Part shown: positions 48,701-56,885 of the stretch, piece after piece
Layout of the letters: the number at the start of each line of letters is the position of its first letter
Numbering within the stretch: position 1 is the stretch's first letter
From: Peristeroidobacter soli
GTDB taxonomy: Bacteria > Pseudomonadota > Gammaproteobacteria > Steroidobacterales > Steroidobacteraceae
Length of the DNA stretch: 64,000 nt
Assembly (NCBI RefSeq): GCF_004138485.1
Contig: NZ_RYEV01000004.1
Location: 618,803-682,802 of the forward strand
Direction: 5' to 3'
The notes under the pieces: generated by a model
Databases searched by the model: none
Seen by the model: the letters and a program-made list of their open reading frames with translations, nothing else
What the model was told of the DNA's origin: nothing
Position numbers and translations under genes: made by a program

Positions 48701-50281
48701 TCAAGCAATAGCAACGGCTGAAGCCGTCCGTCGCCGAGGCTCATAACGCAGCCTGCGCCAGCCGATCACGACGCCGATGACCGACAACAGCAATCCGCCC
48801 AGCGAGAACACGATCACGCAGATGTCCCACAGCGGACGGTGTTGCCACAACCACCAGATATCGAAGGAGTGCAGTCCGTTGTACAGCCAGCGGTAGACGC
48901 GATTGGTTCGCGTGCTGCGGTCGAGAATCTGCCCCGTGATCGGATCCAGATGAAACCAGGTGTGTTGCTCGTCATCGAAACGCACGCGAATGATGGGCAG
49001 CGGGCGCTCGCCCCGTTCCGGGTGGCGCGAGTAGTAATAGTTGTCGTACTCGGTCAGCACCGTCGCTTCAACCAGCGACGCCTCGGGAATCAAGCCAGGT
49101 GCGCGCGCCAGCATGGTCTCGGCATCGGGCAACGTCGTCGCCATGACACTGCCGGCAACCATGCGAGTCGAGCCATCCCGATCAACGACTCGATAGAAAG
49201 GCTGTCCGGCGTAATGGACCAGATCCGCTTCAACCGCGAGCGCCCCGAACCCGTGCGCCGGCACCGCGAAATCGCCGATCGTGAGCGGCTTGCCCGTATA
49301 GAGGAGTTGCTGATCCACCTCCGCCCGACGCGGCGGATTCAGATTCAAAGGATTCATGGACAACAATCCACTGAGCACCCACGTCAGAGTCAGCACACCA
49401 AAGACGATGCCGGTGAAGTAATGCCAGCGCATGAGCCCCTTGTAGGGCACCTGCGGCTTGCCGGGTCTGGCGCGGCGGTTCCACCGCAACCAGCCAATCC
49501 ACAAACCGGTGATCGCCAGTACGACACCGACGCCCGAGAGAATGTCGACCATCCACTCCCAGAACTCCGGGTACTTGCGAACGAATGTCGGATACAGCCA
49601 GTGCGTAACGGCGGCGAAATAGTTCAGCACGCGCTCCGTACTGTGAGTGTCCCGCACGACTTCACCCGTGGTCGACGAAACATAGAGCACCGTCCCGTCA
49701 CGATCATTCACAGCGTACTTGAATAGCGGCCGATGATCGTTCAGCGCGGCTGACACCGTCCATTGATCCGTTTGCAGCGTGCCGTCAAAGGCGATGCTAC
49801 TGTCTTCGAGCGGCGCCGCAGGCGAGGCAGCGCTTCTCTGCACGAACCCTGCCACGGCCTCTTCCGCGGCCTTGGTGCTCACGTCCCGAAGCACCTCGCC
49901 GTTGTCCGCAAATACAACTCGCGGTTGCGCTCCATTATCAGCATGAATCACATACGCGGGTCGTTCGGCGATCATCGCCAGACGAATCGAGCGCGGCGTA
50001 GCTTGCTGCTCGGGATCTGTGACGGCGACTCGCTCGAGCGCATTCGGCGTCGCCTTGCGCGTGAAGTCCTTCCACTGCAGTTTCGCCATTGCGTCCGCCG
50101 GCGTGAGCGTGGCGGCTGAGAAATTCAGCAGCCGCGCCCCCGCCAGCCGCTCCGGCTTCGAGAGCAGCGGGAACTCCACGTACATCATGAAGATCCCGCT
50201 CACGAACCACAGCGCGAAGAACAGGCACAGCACGATGCCCGCCCAGCGGTGGAATAGAAACAGCTGCCGCTTGAAGCTCAT
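48701..50281 (-). CDS. PepSY-domain membrane protein (PepSY-TM, PiuB-like)
   Basis: 526-residue inner-membrane protein with four clear helices: FHRWAGIVLCLFFALWFVSG at the start, a pair around 240-265 and 290-315 (GVLTLTWVLSGLLSM), and a C-terminal one. Large periplasmic PepSY-like regions lie between them (VVRDTHSTERVLNY, DPITGQILDRSTRTNRVYRW). Such proteins commonly accompany siderophore receptors and may reduce or handle iron-chelate complexes. It follows the TonB receptor by four bases, so it shares the cobalamin riboswitch leader. Confidence 0.85.
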   Translation of the reverse strand: MSFKRQLFLFHRWAGIVLCLFFALWFVSGIFMMYVEFPLLSKPERLAGARLLNFSAATLTPADAMAKLQWKDFTRKATPNALERVAVTDPEQQATPRSIRLAMIAERPAYVIHADNGAQPRVVFADNGEVLRDVSTKAAEEAVAGFVQRSAASPAAPLEDSSIAFDGTLQTDQWTVSAALNDHRPLFKYAVNDRDGTVLYVSSTTGEVVRDTHSTERVLNYFAAVTHWLYPTFVRKYPEFWEWMVDILSGVGVVLAITGLWIGWLRWNRRARPGKPQVPYKGLMRWHYFTGIVFGVLTLTWVLSGLLSMNPLNLNPPRRAEVDQQLLYTGKPLTIGDFAVPAHGFGALAVEADLVHYAGQPFYRVVDRDGSTRMVAGSVMATTLPDAETMLARAPGLIPEASLVEATVLTEYDNYYYSRHPERGERPLPIIRVRFDDEQHTWFHLDPITGQILDRSTRTNRVYRWLYNGLHSFDIWWLWQHRPLWDICVIVFSLGGLLLSVIGVVIGWRRLRYEPRRRTASAVAIA

Positions 50282-50285
50282 GGCG

Positions 50286-52511
50286 TCAGAACGAGTACTT
50301 CAGCCCGAGCTCGAAGCTGCGCGGATCGGCCAGCCTCACCATCAAACCACTGCCCGACGCCCACTCGGCGTACTCTTCGTCGCTCAGATTGCGCCCGCGC
50401 AGAACGATTTGAGCATCGTTCCAACGGTAAGCCACGCTGGCATCGAAAGTCGTGTAGGCATCGAGCTGGATACCGTTGTTGTTGTTCGCCTGCCGTTCGC
50501 CGACATGGCGCGCGCCCGCGCTGAGCTCCCAATCGCCCAGCGGCTTCACGATGAACAGCCCGGCAACGAACTTCGGGACGTTCGGCGGGGTGTTGCCCCC
50601 GCGAGAGATCACACCTGAGCCGAGGTTCTCGAAGAAATCCTCATACTCGGCCTTCCAAGTCCAGGCCGCGTGTGTATCGACGCGGAACTCTCCGGGCAAC
50701 GTGAACGCCACGGCAAACTCGGCGCCCTGCGATACCTGCTGGCCGATCTGAGAATTGATACGCGCGCCATCGACGATGTTGGTCGTCAACACGTCCTGTT
50801 TCTCGATATCGAACAGCGCGAGCGTCAGGTCCGTGCCCTGAATGGACGCCTTGGCGCCGACCTCGTACTGAACGCCCTTCTGCAGGCTGAAGTCGTCCTG
50901 ACTCACCGTGAGGCTCACCAGCTGCGATACCGGCTGAGCGGCACGACTGTAGCTCGCGTACAGATTCAACGCGTCGCTCGCCTCGAAGATCACACCGAGC
51001 CGGCCTGTGATCGGATCGTACGATCTCGTGTAGGGATCGGCGCCGACGTAGGAGACGCGTTCCACATCGATCTGCTCGTACCGCAAGCCGCCCACCACCT
51101 TCAAGTGGTTGACTGGCTCGTAGATGTTCTCCACGTAGACCGCCGCGTTCTGCGTCGTCACCTTCACGGTGCGCTGGTATCTCACATCGGGGCCGTAGCC
51201 TCGATCGAAGCCCACCAGCGGCACGTTGGCCGGCGTCGGCGAGGCCGCATACGTCTGGCCGCTGTTACGAATCTGTTCGTTATCGTCGTAGAGCGCGCCG
51301 ATCAGGAATGTGTTCGGCCGCCCCGCGAGCGCGCCGCTCCAGCGCAGGTCGACGCGATTGCCGAGCTGCAAATCGTTGCGATAGATCAGGAAGAAGCTGC
51401 TGCGCTCGACCAGCTGAGTTGCCGGATTCCAGACCGTGCTTTCGGTGTTCCGCCAATCCATGTGCTGAGTGGCCACGTAAGTCTCGTTACGCAGCGTCCA
51501 GCGATCGGACAGATTCGAATCGACGATGAACCGGGTGAACGAGTTGTCGGCCTTCGACCAGTTGTCGATGTTGTCGTAGCTGAGACGACGCGTGCGAGCG
51601 TCGATGCGAGCATTCACCAGCCGATCGGTCGCACTGTTGGCACGCCGTACCGACTGCGTGCCGTTCTGATCGATCACCGCATCGTAGACCAGCGGCGTGC
51701 CGTAATAACTGCTGACGCTGTCTTTCAGGAACGTGCTCTGCAGGGTGAGCGTCGTGTCGTCGGTGGCGTCATATCGCAAGGCGCCGGCGACTGCGGTGTA
51801 GTCGTATCCGCTGTCATCGACATAACCATCGGATTGCGACTGGGAAACATCGAAACGGTAGTGGAGCTTGTCCACGCCCGCCGGCCCGCCCACTCCAAAC
51901 CCGGTTCGATAGGTATTCCACGAGCCGGCGCTGGCAATGATCTCGGCTTTGGTCGTGTCGTCGGGCAGCTTGGACACATAGTTGATCGCGCCACCGACCG
52001 CGCCTTCGCCGTACAGCAGCGACGCGGGACCTTTGAGCACCTCGATGCGCTCGAACAGGAAGCTGTCCAGCGGCCGCGACGATTGCGAGGCCGTGTTCTG
52101 GCGAATGCCATCGCGCATGACGGTGATGTCATTGCCCGCGAAACCGCGCGTGGCGTAGTTGGGAATCGAGCCGACCGACGTGCCGCCGGTCATGCCGACC
52201 GCGCTTTCGATCGCTTCCATCGCGGTTCGCGCGCCGCGCAGTTGAATCAACTCGTGCGAGATCACCGAGACGCTGGCCGGCAAGTCGAATGCATCGATGC
52301 CGAGCCGCGAGCCGGTGAGCACCGGTTCATCGAGCACCACCGTGCTGCGCTCACGCCGCCCCTCGACGATGATCGCTTCGGTCTCGTCCGTCTTGCGCTC
52401 CGCCGCGCCCGCCTGCAACGCCACGGCCAGCATTCCCAAGCCACTCGCCCATCGGGCGACCCCATGTCTGCTCACATTGCCTCGCTTGCTGATTTTCTCA
52501 ACCGTGCGCAT
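50286..52511 (-). CDS. TonB-dependent receptor, siderophore-receptor-like, under a cobalamin riboswitch
   Basis: About 741-residue outer-membrane receptor with signal (WASGLGMLAVALQAGAA), an N-terminal plug (DLPASVSVISHELIQLRGA, GFAGNDITVMRDGIRQNTA, VLKGPASLLYGEGAVGG) and a 22-strand barrel ending SFELGLKYSF. Its sequence resembles ferric-siderophore receptors. The ATG at 52509-52511 is one start option; GTG at 52473-52475, with GCGAGG upstream, is another. The leader contains a cobalamin riboswitch 226 bases upstream, so the true ligand may be a corrinoid or a cobalt chelate instead of an iron siderophore. The PepSY gene follows. Confidence 0.88.
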   Translation of the reverse strand: MRTVEKISKRGNVSRHGVARWASGLGMLAVALQAGAAERKTDETEAIIVEGRRERSTVVLDEPVLTGSRLGIDAFDLPASVSVISHELIQLRGARTAMEAIESAVGMTGGTSVGSIPNYATRGFAGNDITVMRDGIRQNTASQSSRPLDSFLFERIEVLKGPASLLYGEGAVGGAINYVSKLPDDTTKAEIIASAGSWNTYRTGFGVGGPAGVDKLHYRFDVSQSQSDGYVDDSGYDYTAVAGALRYDATDDTTLTLQSTFLKDSVSSYYGTPLVYDAVIDQNGTQSVRRANSATDRLVNARIDARTRRLSYDNIDNWSKADNSFTRFIVDSNLSDRWTLRNETYVATQHMDWRNTESTVWNPATQLVERSSFFLIYRNDLQLGNRVDLRWSGALAGRPNTFLIGALYDDNEQIRNSGQTYAASPTPANVPLVGFDRGYGPDVRYQRTVKVTTQNAAVYVENIYEPVNHLKVVGGLRYEQIDVERVSYVGADPYTRSYDPITGRLGVIFEASDALNLYASYSRAAQPVSQLVSLTVSQDDFSLQKGVQYEVGAKASIQGTDLTLALFDIEKQDVLTTNIVDGARINSQIGQQVSQGAEFAVAFTLPGEFRVDTHAAWTWKAEYEDFFENLGSGVISRGGNTPPNVPKFVAGLFIVKPLGDWELSAGARHVGERQANNNNGIQLDAYTTFDASVAYRWNDAQIVLRGRNLSDEEYAEWASGSGLMVRLADPRSFELGLKYSF

Positions 52512-52737
52512 CGTGCGCACCGGCCGCCAGTTATTTACGGTTACGAGGCCGCCTGCCCGCGTTAAAAAACGCGAGCACGCCACGGCATTCGCTCCCGCGA
52601 GCGAAGTCGGGTCATCGATGGAAACAATGGAACAACGGAAGGCGCGATCGCCGGCGAACGCAGCGACGCGAACATCCGCCAGCCCCTTCCCACGAGAGCC
52701 CGACAGCCTGTGCGCGCCTCAACGACGCGCGATCCTC

Positions 52738-52925
52738 GGCAGGTCTTCGGGCTCATGGGCTTCGGCGAATGCCGACCTACTTGGCGCTGCTTCCCAGGCA
52801 AAAGCCCAGTGCTGTGTGCGCCGTTCGTTCCCAATTACCGCTGCGGGGCAGCCCCGGAATGCACGCGTTACAGCGTGGTCACCAGGTTCCCTTTTCAGCC
52901 TGCTCTACGTGGAGCAGGCACCGTG
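52738..52925 (-). promoter_or_regulatory. Cobalamin riboswitch
   Basis: Read on the minus strand, the conserved order is present: GGTGCC (52917-52922), a hairpin TGCTCCACGTAGAGCA, GAAAAGGGAA, GGTG, GGGGCTGCCCCGCAGCGGTA, an ACTG B12-box variant (AGCACTGG), GGGAAGC, GAGCCCG, and closing AGACCTGCC (52738-52746). Spacing fits the cobalamin aptamer. The following 226 bases to the receptor start contain a short hairpin (CGCGTT/AACGCG, 52558-52573) but no clear terminator, so control may be at translation. This class normally lowers expression when cobalamin is abundant. Confidence 0.9.
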
Positions 52926-53317
52926 GACGGGGCGCAAGATATTGCGGTTTGCGAGGAGCGTCAACACCGGGTCATCGGCTTATTGCTGCCATAACTGTCC
53001 AGGCACGCCGTTAATCGTTGTTCTTCCGGCTGTTAACAGCCCTGTTAATGTCTTCAAACATTGTGTTGCCCTGACGGGCGGGCTGTCCGTTTTGGCGCTC
53101 GATCCACGTCGACCCAATAAGGGCGACGTTGGCGTCTCGCCGCGTCGGGGTACGACTGGAACTCGAGGGTGTAACCATGACGAACTTGTCGGCGCGAGTG
53201 GCTTTGGTTCTTGGCAGCGGCGGCCGATGAGGCGCTGGCACTGGCCATCGAGCTGTGGTCGCAGGATCTGACGGAGCGCCGTCGCTACCTCGAACGCCTG
53301 CTGGAAACATTCGGTCG

Positions 53318-53527
53318 TCACAGGCTCAGTTGTTCCACCAACCAGTCCCGAAACATCCGCCTCGCCCGGGATCGCGACGCTGCGCCGAGCAACCAATACG
53401 TCCCGCAGGGAGCGGCCTTGTCGAATGGCTTGATCAGCCTGCCCGCCTTCAAGTCATCAGCCGCCAGCAGATCGTCGCCCAACGCGATGCCATGCCCATT
53501 CACAGCAGCCTGCAGGACACATGACCT
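53318..53527 (-). pseudogene. LysR-family regulator, C-terminal fragment
   Basis: About 70 codons in frame, beginning around VLQAAVNGHGIALGDDLL and ending FRDWLVEQLSL, match the end of GcvA-type LysR regulators (AAxxGxGIAL, GRLIKPF, CGTYWLL, FRDWL). The helix-turn-helix and most of the effector domain are absent, and the sequence upstream (53528-53600) does not continue it. It is a truncated remnant. The intervening 52926-53317 shows only short open frames that I do not recognise. Confidence 0.7.
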
Positions 53528-53617
53528 CGAAACACTTCCGGCAAGTCAAATCCCGGGCGAAATAACCGTCCCATAACCGCCCTGCGACTGACCGCATGAC
53601 TGCGTCTGAGTACATTG

Positions 53618-53651
53618 GTTCACGGGGCTTTCCCCTGCGATGACCGTGAAC
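53618..53651 (+). promoter_or_regulatory. Hairpin covering the start region of the small gene at 53656
   Basis: Perfect arms GTTCACGG (53618-53625) and CCGTGAAC (53644-53651), with an inner GGGG/CCCC pair, end four bases before the ATG at 53656. If transcribed, it would occupy the ribosome site. Confidence 0.4.
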
Positions 53652-53655
53652 TTCG

Positions 53656-53853
53656 ATGCAATACTCATGGCCTCAGTGGCGCGCCAGTGTAGTGGCGATT
53701 ATTCGATTCGATTTCAGTGAAGTGCTGCCGGACGTGAAGGACGGCGATATCGACTGGGAGTCGTGGCGCTCCTTCTTCGATGAAGGCCGCTCGCCGCAAG
53801 CCGCGGTCGATTGCGCTTTCTTGCGAGACCTGAGGAGATCCGGTTCCGCTTGA
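53656..53853 (+). CDS. Small hypothetical protein
   Basis: 65 residues with acidic, Trp-rich composition (MQYSWPQWRASVVAIIRFDF, then KDGDIDWESWRSFFDEGRSP). The sequence has the look of a real folded protein, unlike the shadow frames around it, but I cannot name a family. It has no visible ribosome site; a hairpin lies directly upstream. Confidence 0.45.
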   Translation: MQYSWPQWRASVVAIIRFDFSEVLPDVKDGDIDWESWRSFFDEGRSPQAAVDCAFLRDLRRSGSA

Positions 53854-53965
53854 CCTGGGTCTGTAGTTTCTCCCTGTCAGCGTATACAGACACTGCAGTT
53901 CATGGCTTTGACATCCGCCGCGGATGATAATCGCGCTTCGATCTCGAGAAGACGAAGCCGCACGA

Positions 53966-54964
53966 ATGAAGCCGACCGACTCCACGCCGCTGCTCAGCTC
54001 CGCCTCGCGCCCGACGATCATGATCGTCGACGACGATGAAGCCATTCAGGAACTCGTCAACATCTACACGCTGGAGCAAGGATTTCAGACACGTTCCTGC
54101 GCAAGCGCCGAGGCCGCGCTCGAGGAAATGCGCCGATCGTTCTGTCCCATCGTAATTACCGATGTACAGATGCCCGGCATGGGCGGCCTGTCGCTGTGTC
54201 GAAGATTGCGGCACGGCAAATGGCCTGGCTACGTCTACATCATCGTCATGACCGGCCACGATCAGCAGGACGGCGTCATCGAGGCGCTCGACGCCGGCGC
54301 CGACGACTATCTGCACAAGGGCTCGCCGCCGGCTGAATTGCACGCACGCCTGCGAGTGGCGGAAAGGATCGTCACGCTCGAACAGCGCTTGCGACGCACG
54401 CTGGAAAGCAAGGCGCGGGAGGCTGCGTCCGATGCTCTGACCAGTCTCCCCAATCGCCGCACCTTCGATCGCCGGCTCAACGCCGAATTCAAACGCGCGC
54501 GCCGCTTCGCCGAGCCGATTTCAGTGCTGCTGATCGATGCGGATCACTTCAAACAAGTGAACGACCAATACGGGCACCAGGTCGGCGACGAAGTCCTGCG
54601 CGGTCTCGCGACCACGCTGCGAGAGAATCTACCCCGTGAGTACGATGTGATCGCGCGGATCGGTGGCGAGGAGTTCGCAACCATCCTTCCTCACACCAGC
54701 CGCGAAGACGCGGCGCTCGTCGCCGAGCGTTTGCGTGCCGCTGTCGATCGCTCCGCCATTCCAACGGCCGCGGGACTGCTCAACATCACCGTCAGCGTTG
54801 GCGTCGGCAGCCTGCTGAATCGCGTCAGCACGGAGCCTCAAACGACGCTGGACGTGCTCGACGAAGCCGATCGCGCTTTGTATGAGAGCAAGCGGCTCGG
54901 ACGCAATCGTGTTACGTCGATTCCGGGCGCGGAGCCGCGCACGCTGCTCGAGCTGTCGAACTAG
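53966..54964 (+). CDS. Response regulator with diguanylate cyclase (REC-GGDEF) domain
   Basis: 332-residue protein making cyclic di-GMP. The receiver (about 16-130) has VDDDEA and phosphoacceptor Asp66 in VITDVQMPG. The GGDEF domain (about 155-315) has SDALTSLPNRR, DHFKQVNDQYGHQ and the active site GGEEF (233-237), with an inhibitory I-site R224-E-Y-D227 five residues before it, so product inhibition is expected. This is the PleD/WspR-like architecture. I chose the ATG at 53966. Its stop overlaps that of the convergent yfaZ-like gene by four bases. No kinase is adjacent. Confidence 0.92.
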   Translation: MKPTDSTPLLSSASRPTIMIVDDDEAIQELVNIYTLEQGFQTRSCASAEAALEEMRRSFCPIVITDVQMPGMGGLSLCRRLRHGKWPGYVYIIVMTGHDQQDGVIEALDAGADDYLHKGSPPAELHARLRVAERIVTLEQRLRRTLESKAREAASDALTSLPNRRTFDRRLNAEFKRARRFAEPISVLLIDADHFKQVNDQYGHQVGDEVLRGLATTLRENLPREYDVIARIGGEEFATILPHTSREDAALVAERLRAAVDRSAIPTAAGLLNITVSVGVGSLLNRVSTEPQTTLDVLDEADRALYESKRLGRNRVTSIPGAEPRTLLELSN

Positions 54965-55569
54965 AAACGATAGCCGAGCCCGACGAAGAGCTCGTCCTGC
55001 AACGTCTTGGTGCCCCCGCCTTCGGTCAGGTCGAGCTCGAACCAGCGCATGCCCGCGAATGCTTTCATTTGCTTGGAGATCGGCAACTCCAGCTGCGCGC
55101 TGAAGTCGGTGACGTTGTCCGCGGACCCAAACGTCAGGATATCCGGTGCATAGTAAGCGTAGCCCGTGACGGCGAGATCGAGGTCCTTGTCGAGGACGAA
55201 GCGCAACTCCGCGCCCAGGCTCACCGCCATGATGTCGTTGTTCTCCTCGTTCAACAGCGCCGCGTAGACCTGCGGACCGATCAGCACGCTGAGCCGCCCG
55301 AAGTCGAAATCCACTGGAAACACCAGCCCCGCGCTCAACACGATGTCCCGATCCTCGCTCAGGAAGAATGCGCCGGAGAATCGACTGTTGTTGACGCCGA
55401 CTTTGTTGCCGTTACCGATATACTTCAGCTGCAGCGTGTCATTGCTGAGCTGCACGTCGATCTCACGAGCGTTGGTGGAAGGGATATCGCCTGGCTTCTC
55501 GCTGGTCTGCGCCGCCGCCGTGCCGGCCACGCCCATCAGCAGGACGATCGCCAGATTGTTGTTGCGCAT
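54961..55569 (-). CDS. YfaZ family outer-membrane protein
   Basis: 202-residue outer-membrane barrel of the YfaZ family. A signal (NLAIVLLMGVAGTAAAQ) precedes strands such as LQLKYIGNGNKVGVNNSRFS, GAFFLSEDRDIVLSAGLV and a final LQDELFVGLGYRF. The ATG at 55567-55569 is chosen because GGGGAAGAAG precedes it; other ATGs lie 4 and 13 codons upstream. Function of the family is unknown. It is convergent with the diguanylate cyclase. Confidence 0.78.
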   Translation of the reverse strand: MRNNNLAIVLLMGVAGTAAAQTSEKPGDIPSTNAREIDVQLSNDTLQLKYIGNGNKVGVNNSRFSGAFFLSEDRDIVLSAGLVFPVDFDFGRLSVLIGPQVYAALLNEENNDIMAVSLGAELRFVLDKDLDLAVTGYAYYAPDILTFGSADNVTDFSAQLELPISKQMKAFAGMRWFELDLTEGGGTKTLQDELFVGLGYRF

Positions 55570-55686
55570 CTTCTTCCCCATCTCATGACCTGCTGAATGC
55601 ATAGCCAATGAGTATGAAATAGAAAGGTTCCCAATCTGCCCCCTGGCGCAGTTGCATCCGGAAGTTATAAGTACAGAGGACGCTCC

Positions 55687-56094
55687 ATGTCATACCGCAA
55701 ACGTAAGTTGATTGCCGATCGGCTGAAGCACTTTCACCGCGCCGGATCGCCCCTTGGGCGGGGCCATCTCAAACGCTACTCGCAAAGCATCGGCGCCGAG
55801 GCCACCGGCTCCCAGGCCATCGGCGCCCTCGCCGTCGGCCCGATGCTGGTGGGCGCATTGGCCATAGGTGCTTTGGCCATCGGCGCCCTGGCGATCGGAC
55901 GGCTCACGATCGGCCGCGCTCGACTTCGTCGCGTCGTGATCGATGAGCTCGTCGTGCGGAAGCTGCGGATCACCGAGCAGATGCAGTTGCCGGAGCGAGG
56001 AACGAAGTCATCAGCCGCAGCACCTCATCGCGCCGCTCCCGATGAGGCACGTGACCGCAGTCCGGCAAAAGAATCATTGCCGACGGACCGCTGA
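55687..56094 (+). CDS. Repeat protein with (A/V)IGALAIG-type beta-solenoid repeats
   Basis: 135 residues. A basic N-terminus (MSYRKRKLIADRLKHFHRAG) is followed by a run of pentapeptide-like repeats, mostly AIGAL, at about residues 38-75 (SQAIGALAVGPMLVGALAIG, then ALAIGRLTIGR), which continues as VVIDELVVRKLRI. Such repeats probably fold as a beta-helix or lie in the membrane. The C-terminal 35 residues are low-complexity and lie over the convergent hydrolase gene (125-base overlap). Unnamed family, though the repeat type is common in bacteria. Confidence 0.65.
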   Translation: MSYRKRKLIADRLKHFHRAGSPLGRGHLKRYSQSIGAEATGSQAIGALAVGPMLVGALAIGALAIGALAIGRLTIGRARLRRVVIDELVVRKLRITEQMQLPERGTKSSAAAPHRAAPDEARDRSPAKESLPTDR

Positions 56095-56767
56095 CCCGGC
56101 CCGCAATCCGCCGGGGAAATTCCTCCGAGCCGTACTCGTCCCGGTCGCCGTGAATGGCCAGGACCGGGCAGGCAACGCGAGGGAACCAGGGATCGAGGCT
56201 CCAGTTCGCGAACTCGGGAGCCAGCCAGACTTTGATCCAGGCATCGAGAACCCATTGGGTCCGGTCGCCATGCCACTTCGCCAGCTTCTGCCGCTGGGCC
56301 GGGTCTTCGAACGACGCTTGCGCGGTCCGAATCCCCTCCAAGGTACGCGCCTCGACGAAACATTGAGCGGACTCGGTGATGACGGCTTCACACTGCGTCC
56401 TCACAGACGCCGCCATTCTGATCGCCATCGCCCCGCCCACACTGTGACCGAACAACGCGAATCGCTCCAATCCCAGAGCATCGCGCACGGCGGGAAAGAA
56501 TCGCTCGGCTTCTTCGTCGATGAACTGGCAAGACGGTGGATCCGTTCGCTGCGTCGATTGGCCGAAACCGAGCCGATCATAGGCAATCACCGGCCGGTTC
56601 GATGCCTCGGCCAGCAGCGCCGGAAAATCCCGCCACAACTCGACCGATCCCAGCGAGTCGTGCAGCAGGACCAACGGCACGCCAGCGGCACGCGGGCCGC
56701 GCCACTGACGAACGAAAATGTTGCCGCCCGGTACGGGCACGAACGAATCGGTGGTCGCGAGGGTCAT
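55970..56767 (-). CDS. Alpha/beta-fold hydrolase
   Basis: 265-residue cytoplasmic hydrolase: oxyanion region LVLLHDSLGSVELW, nucleophile elbow LFGHSVGGAMA, acid region AIHGDRDEYGS and His in LPDCGHVPHRERRDEV. It is of the 2-hydroxymuconate-semialdehyde-hydrolase or haloperoxidase-like type with open substrate range. I chose the ATG at 56765-56767, five residues inside the longest frame. A strong terminator for the upstream pectate lyase gene lies at 56825, so it has its own promoter. Confidence 0.82.
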   Translation of the reverse strand: MTLATTDSFVPVPGGNIFVRQWRGPRAAGVPLVLLHDSLGSVELWRDFPALLAEASNRPVIAYDRLGFGQSTQRTDPPSCQFIDEEAERFFPAVRDALGLERFALFGHSVGGAMAIRMAASVRTQCEAVITESAQCFVEARTLEGIRTAQASFEDPAQRQKLAKWHGDRTQWVLDAWIKVWLAPEFANWSLDPWFPRVACPVLAIHGDRDEYGSEEFPRRIAGRVSGPSAMILLPDCGHVPHRERRDEVLRLMTSFLAPATASAR

Positions 56768-56824
56768 TGCCTGGCCTTGCACAGAATCCGCCGGGCTTTA
56801 TAGGCGAAGTCCGCGGCCTCGTCC

Positions 56825-56865
56825 AAAAAAAAAGCCGCCTGCATCCCTTCAGGGACGCAGACGGC
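56825..56865 (-). terminator. Rho-independent terminator after the pectate lyase gene
   Basis: On the minus strand GCCGTCTGCGTCCC and GGGATGCAGGCGGC pair around TGAA with two mismatches (G-T and A-C type) and are followed by nine T (56833-56825). A strong intrinsic terminator 20 bases past the lyase stop. Confidence 0.9.
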
Positions 56866-56885
56866 GAATATCAGAACGAAAAGCT

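Noticed and set aside
50670-52565. Plus-strand open frame of 631 codons
   Set aside because: Antisense shadow of the TonB-dependent receptor.
53011-53310. Minus-strand open frame of 99 codons upstream of the cobalamin riboswitch
   Set aside because: No recognisable family, no ribosome site, unusual composition; it may be part of a decayed region but cannot be supported as a gene.
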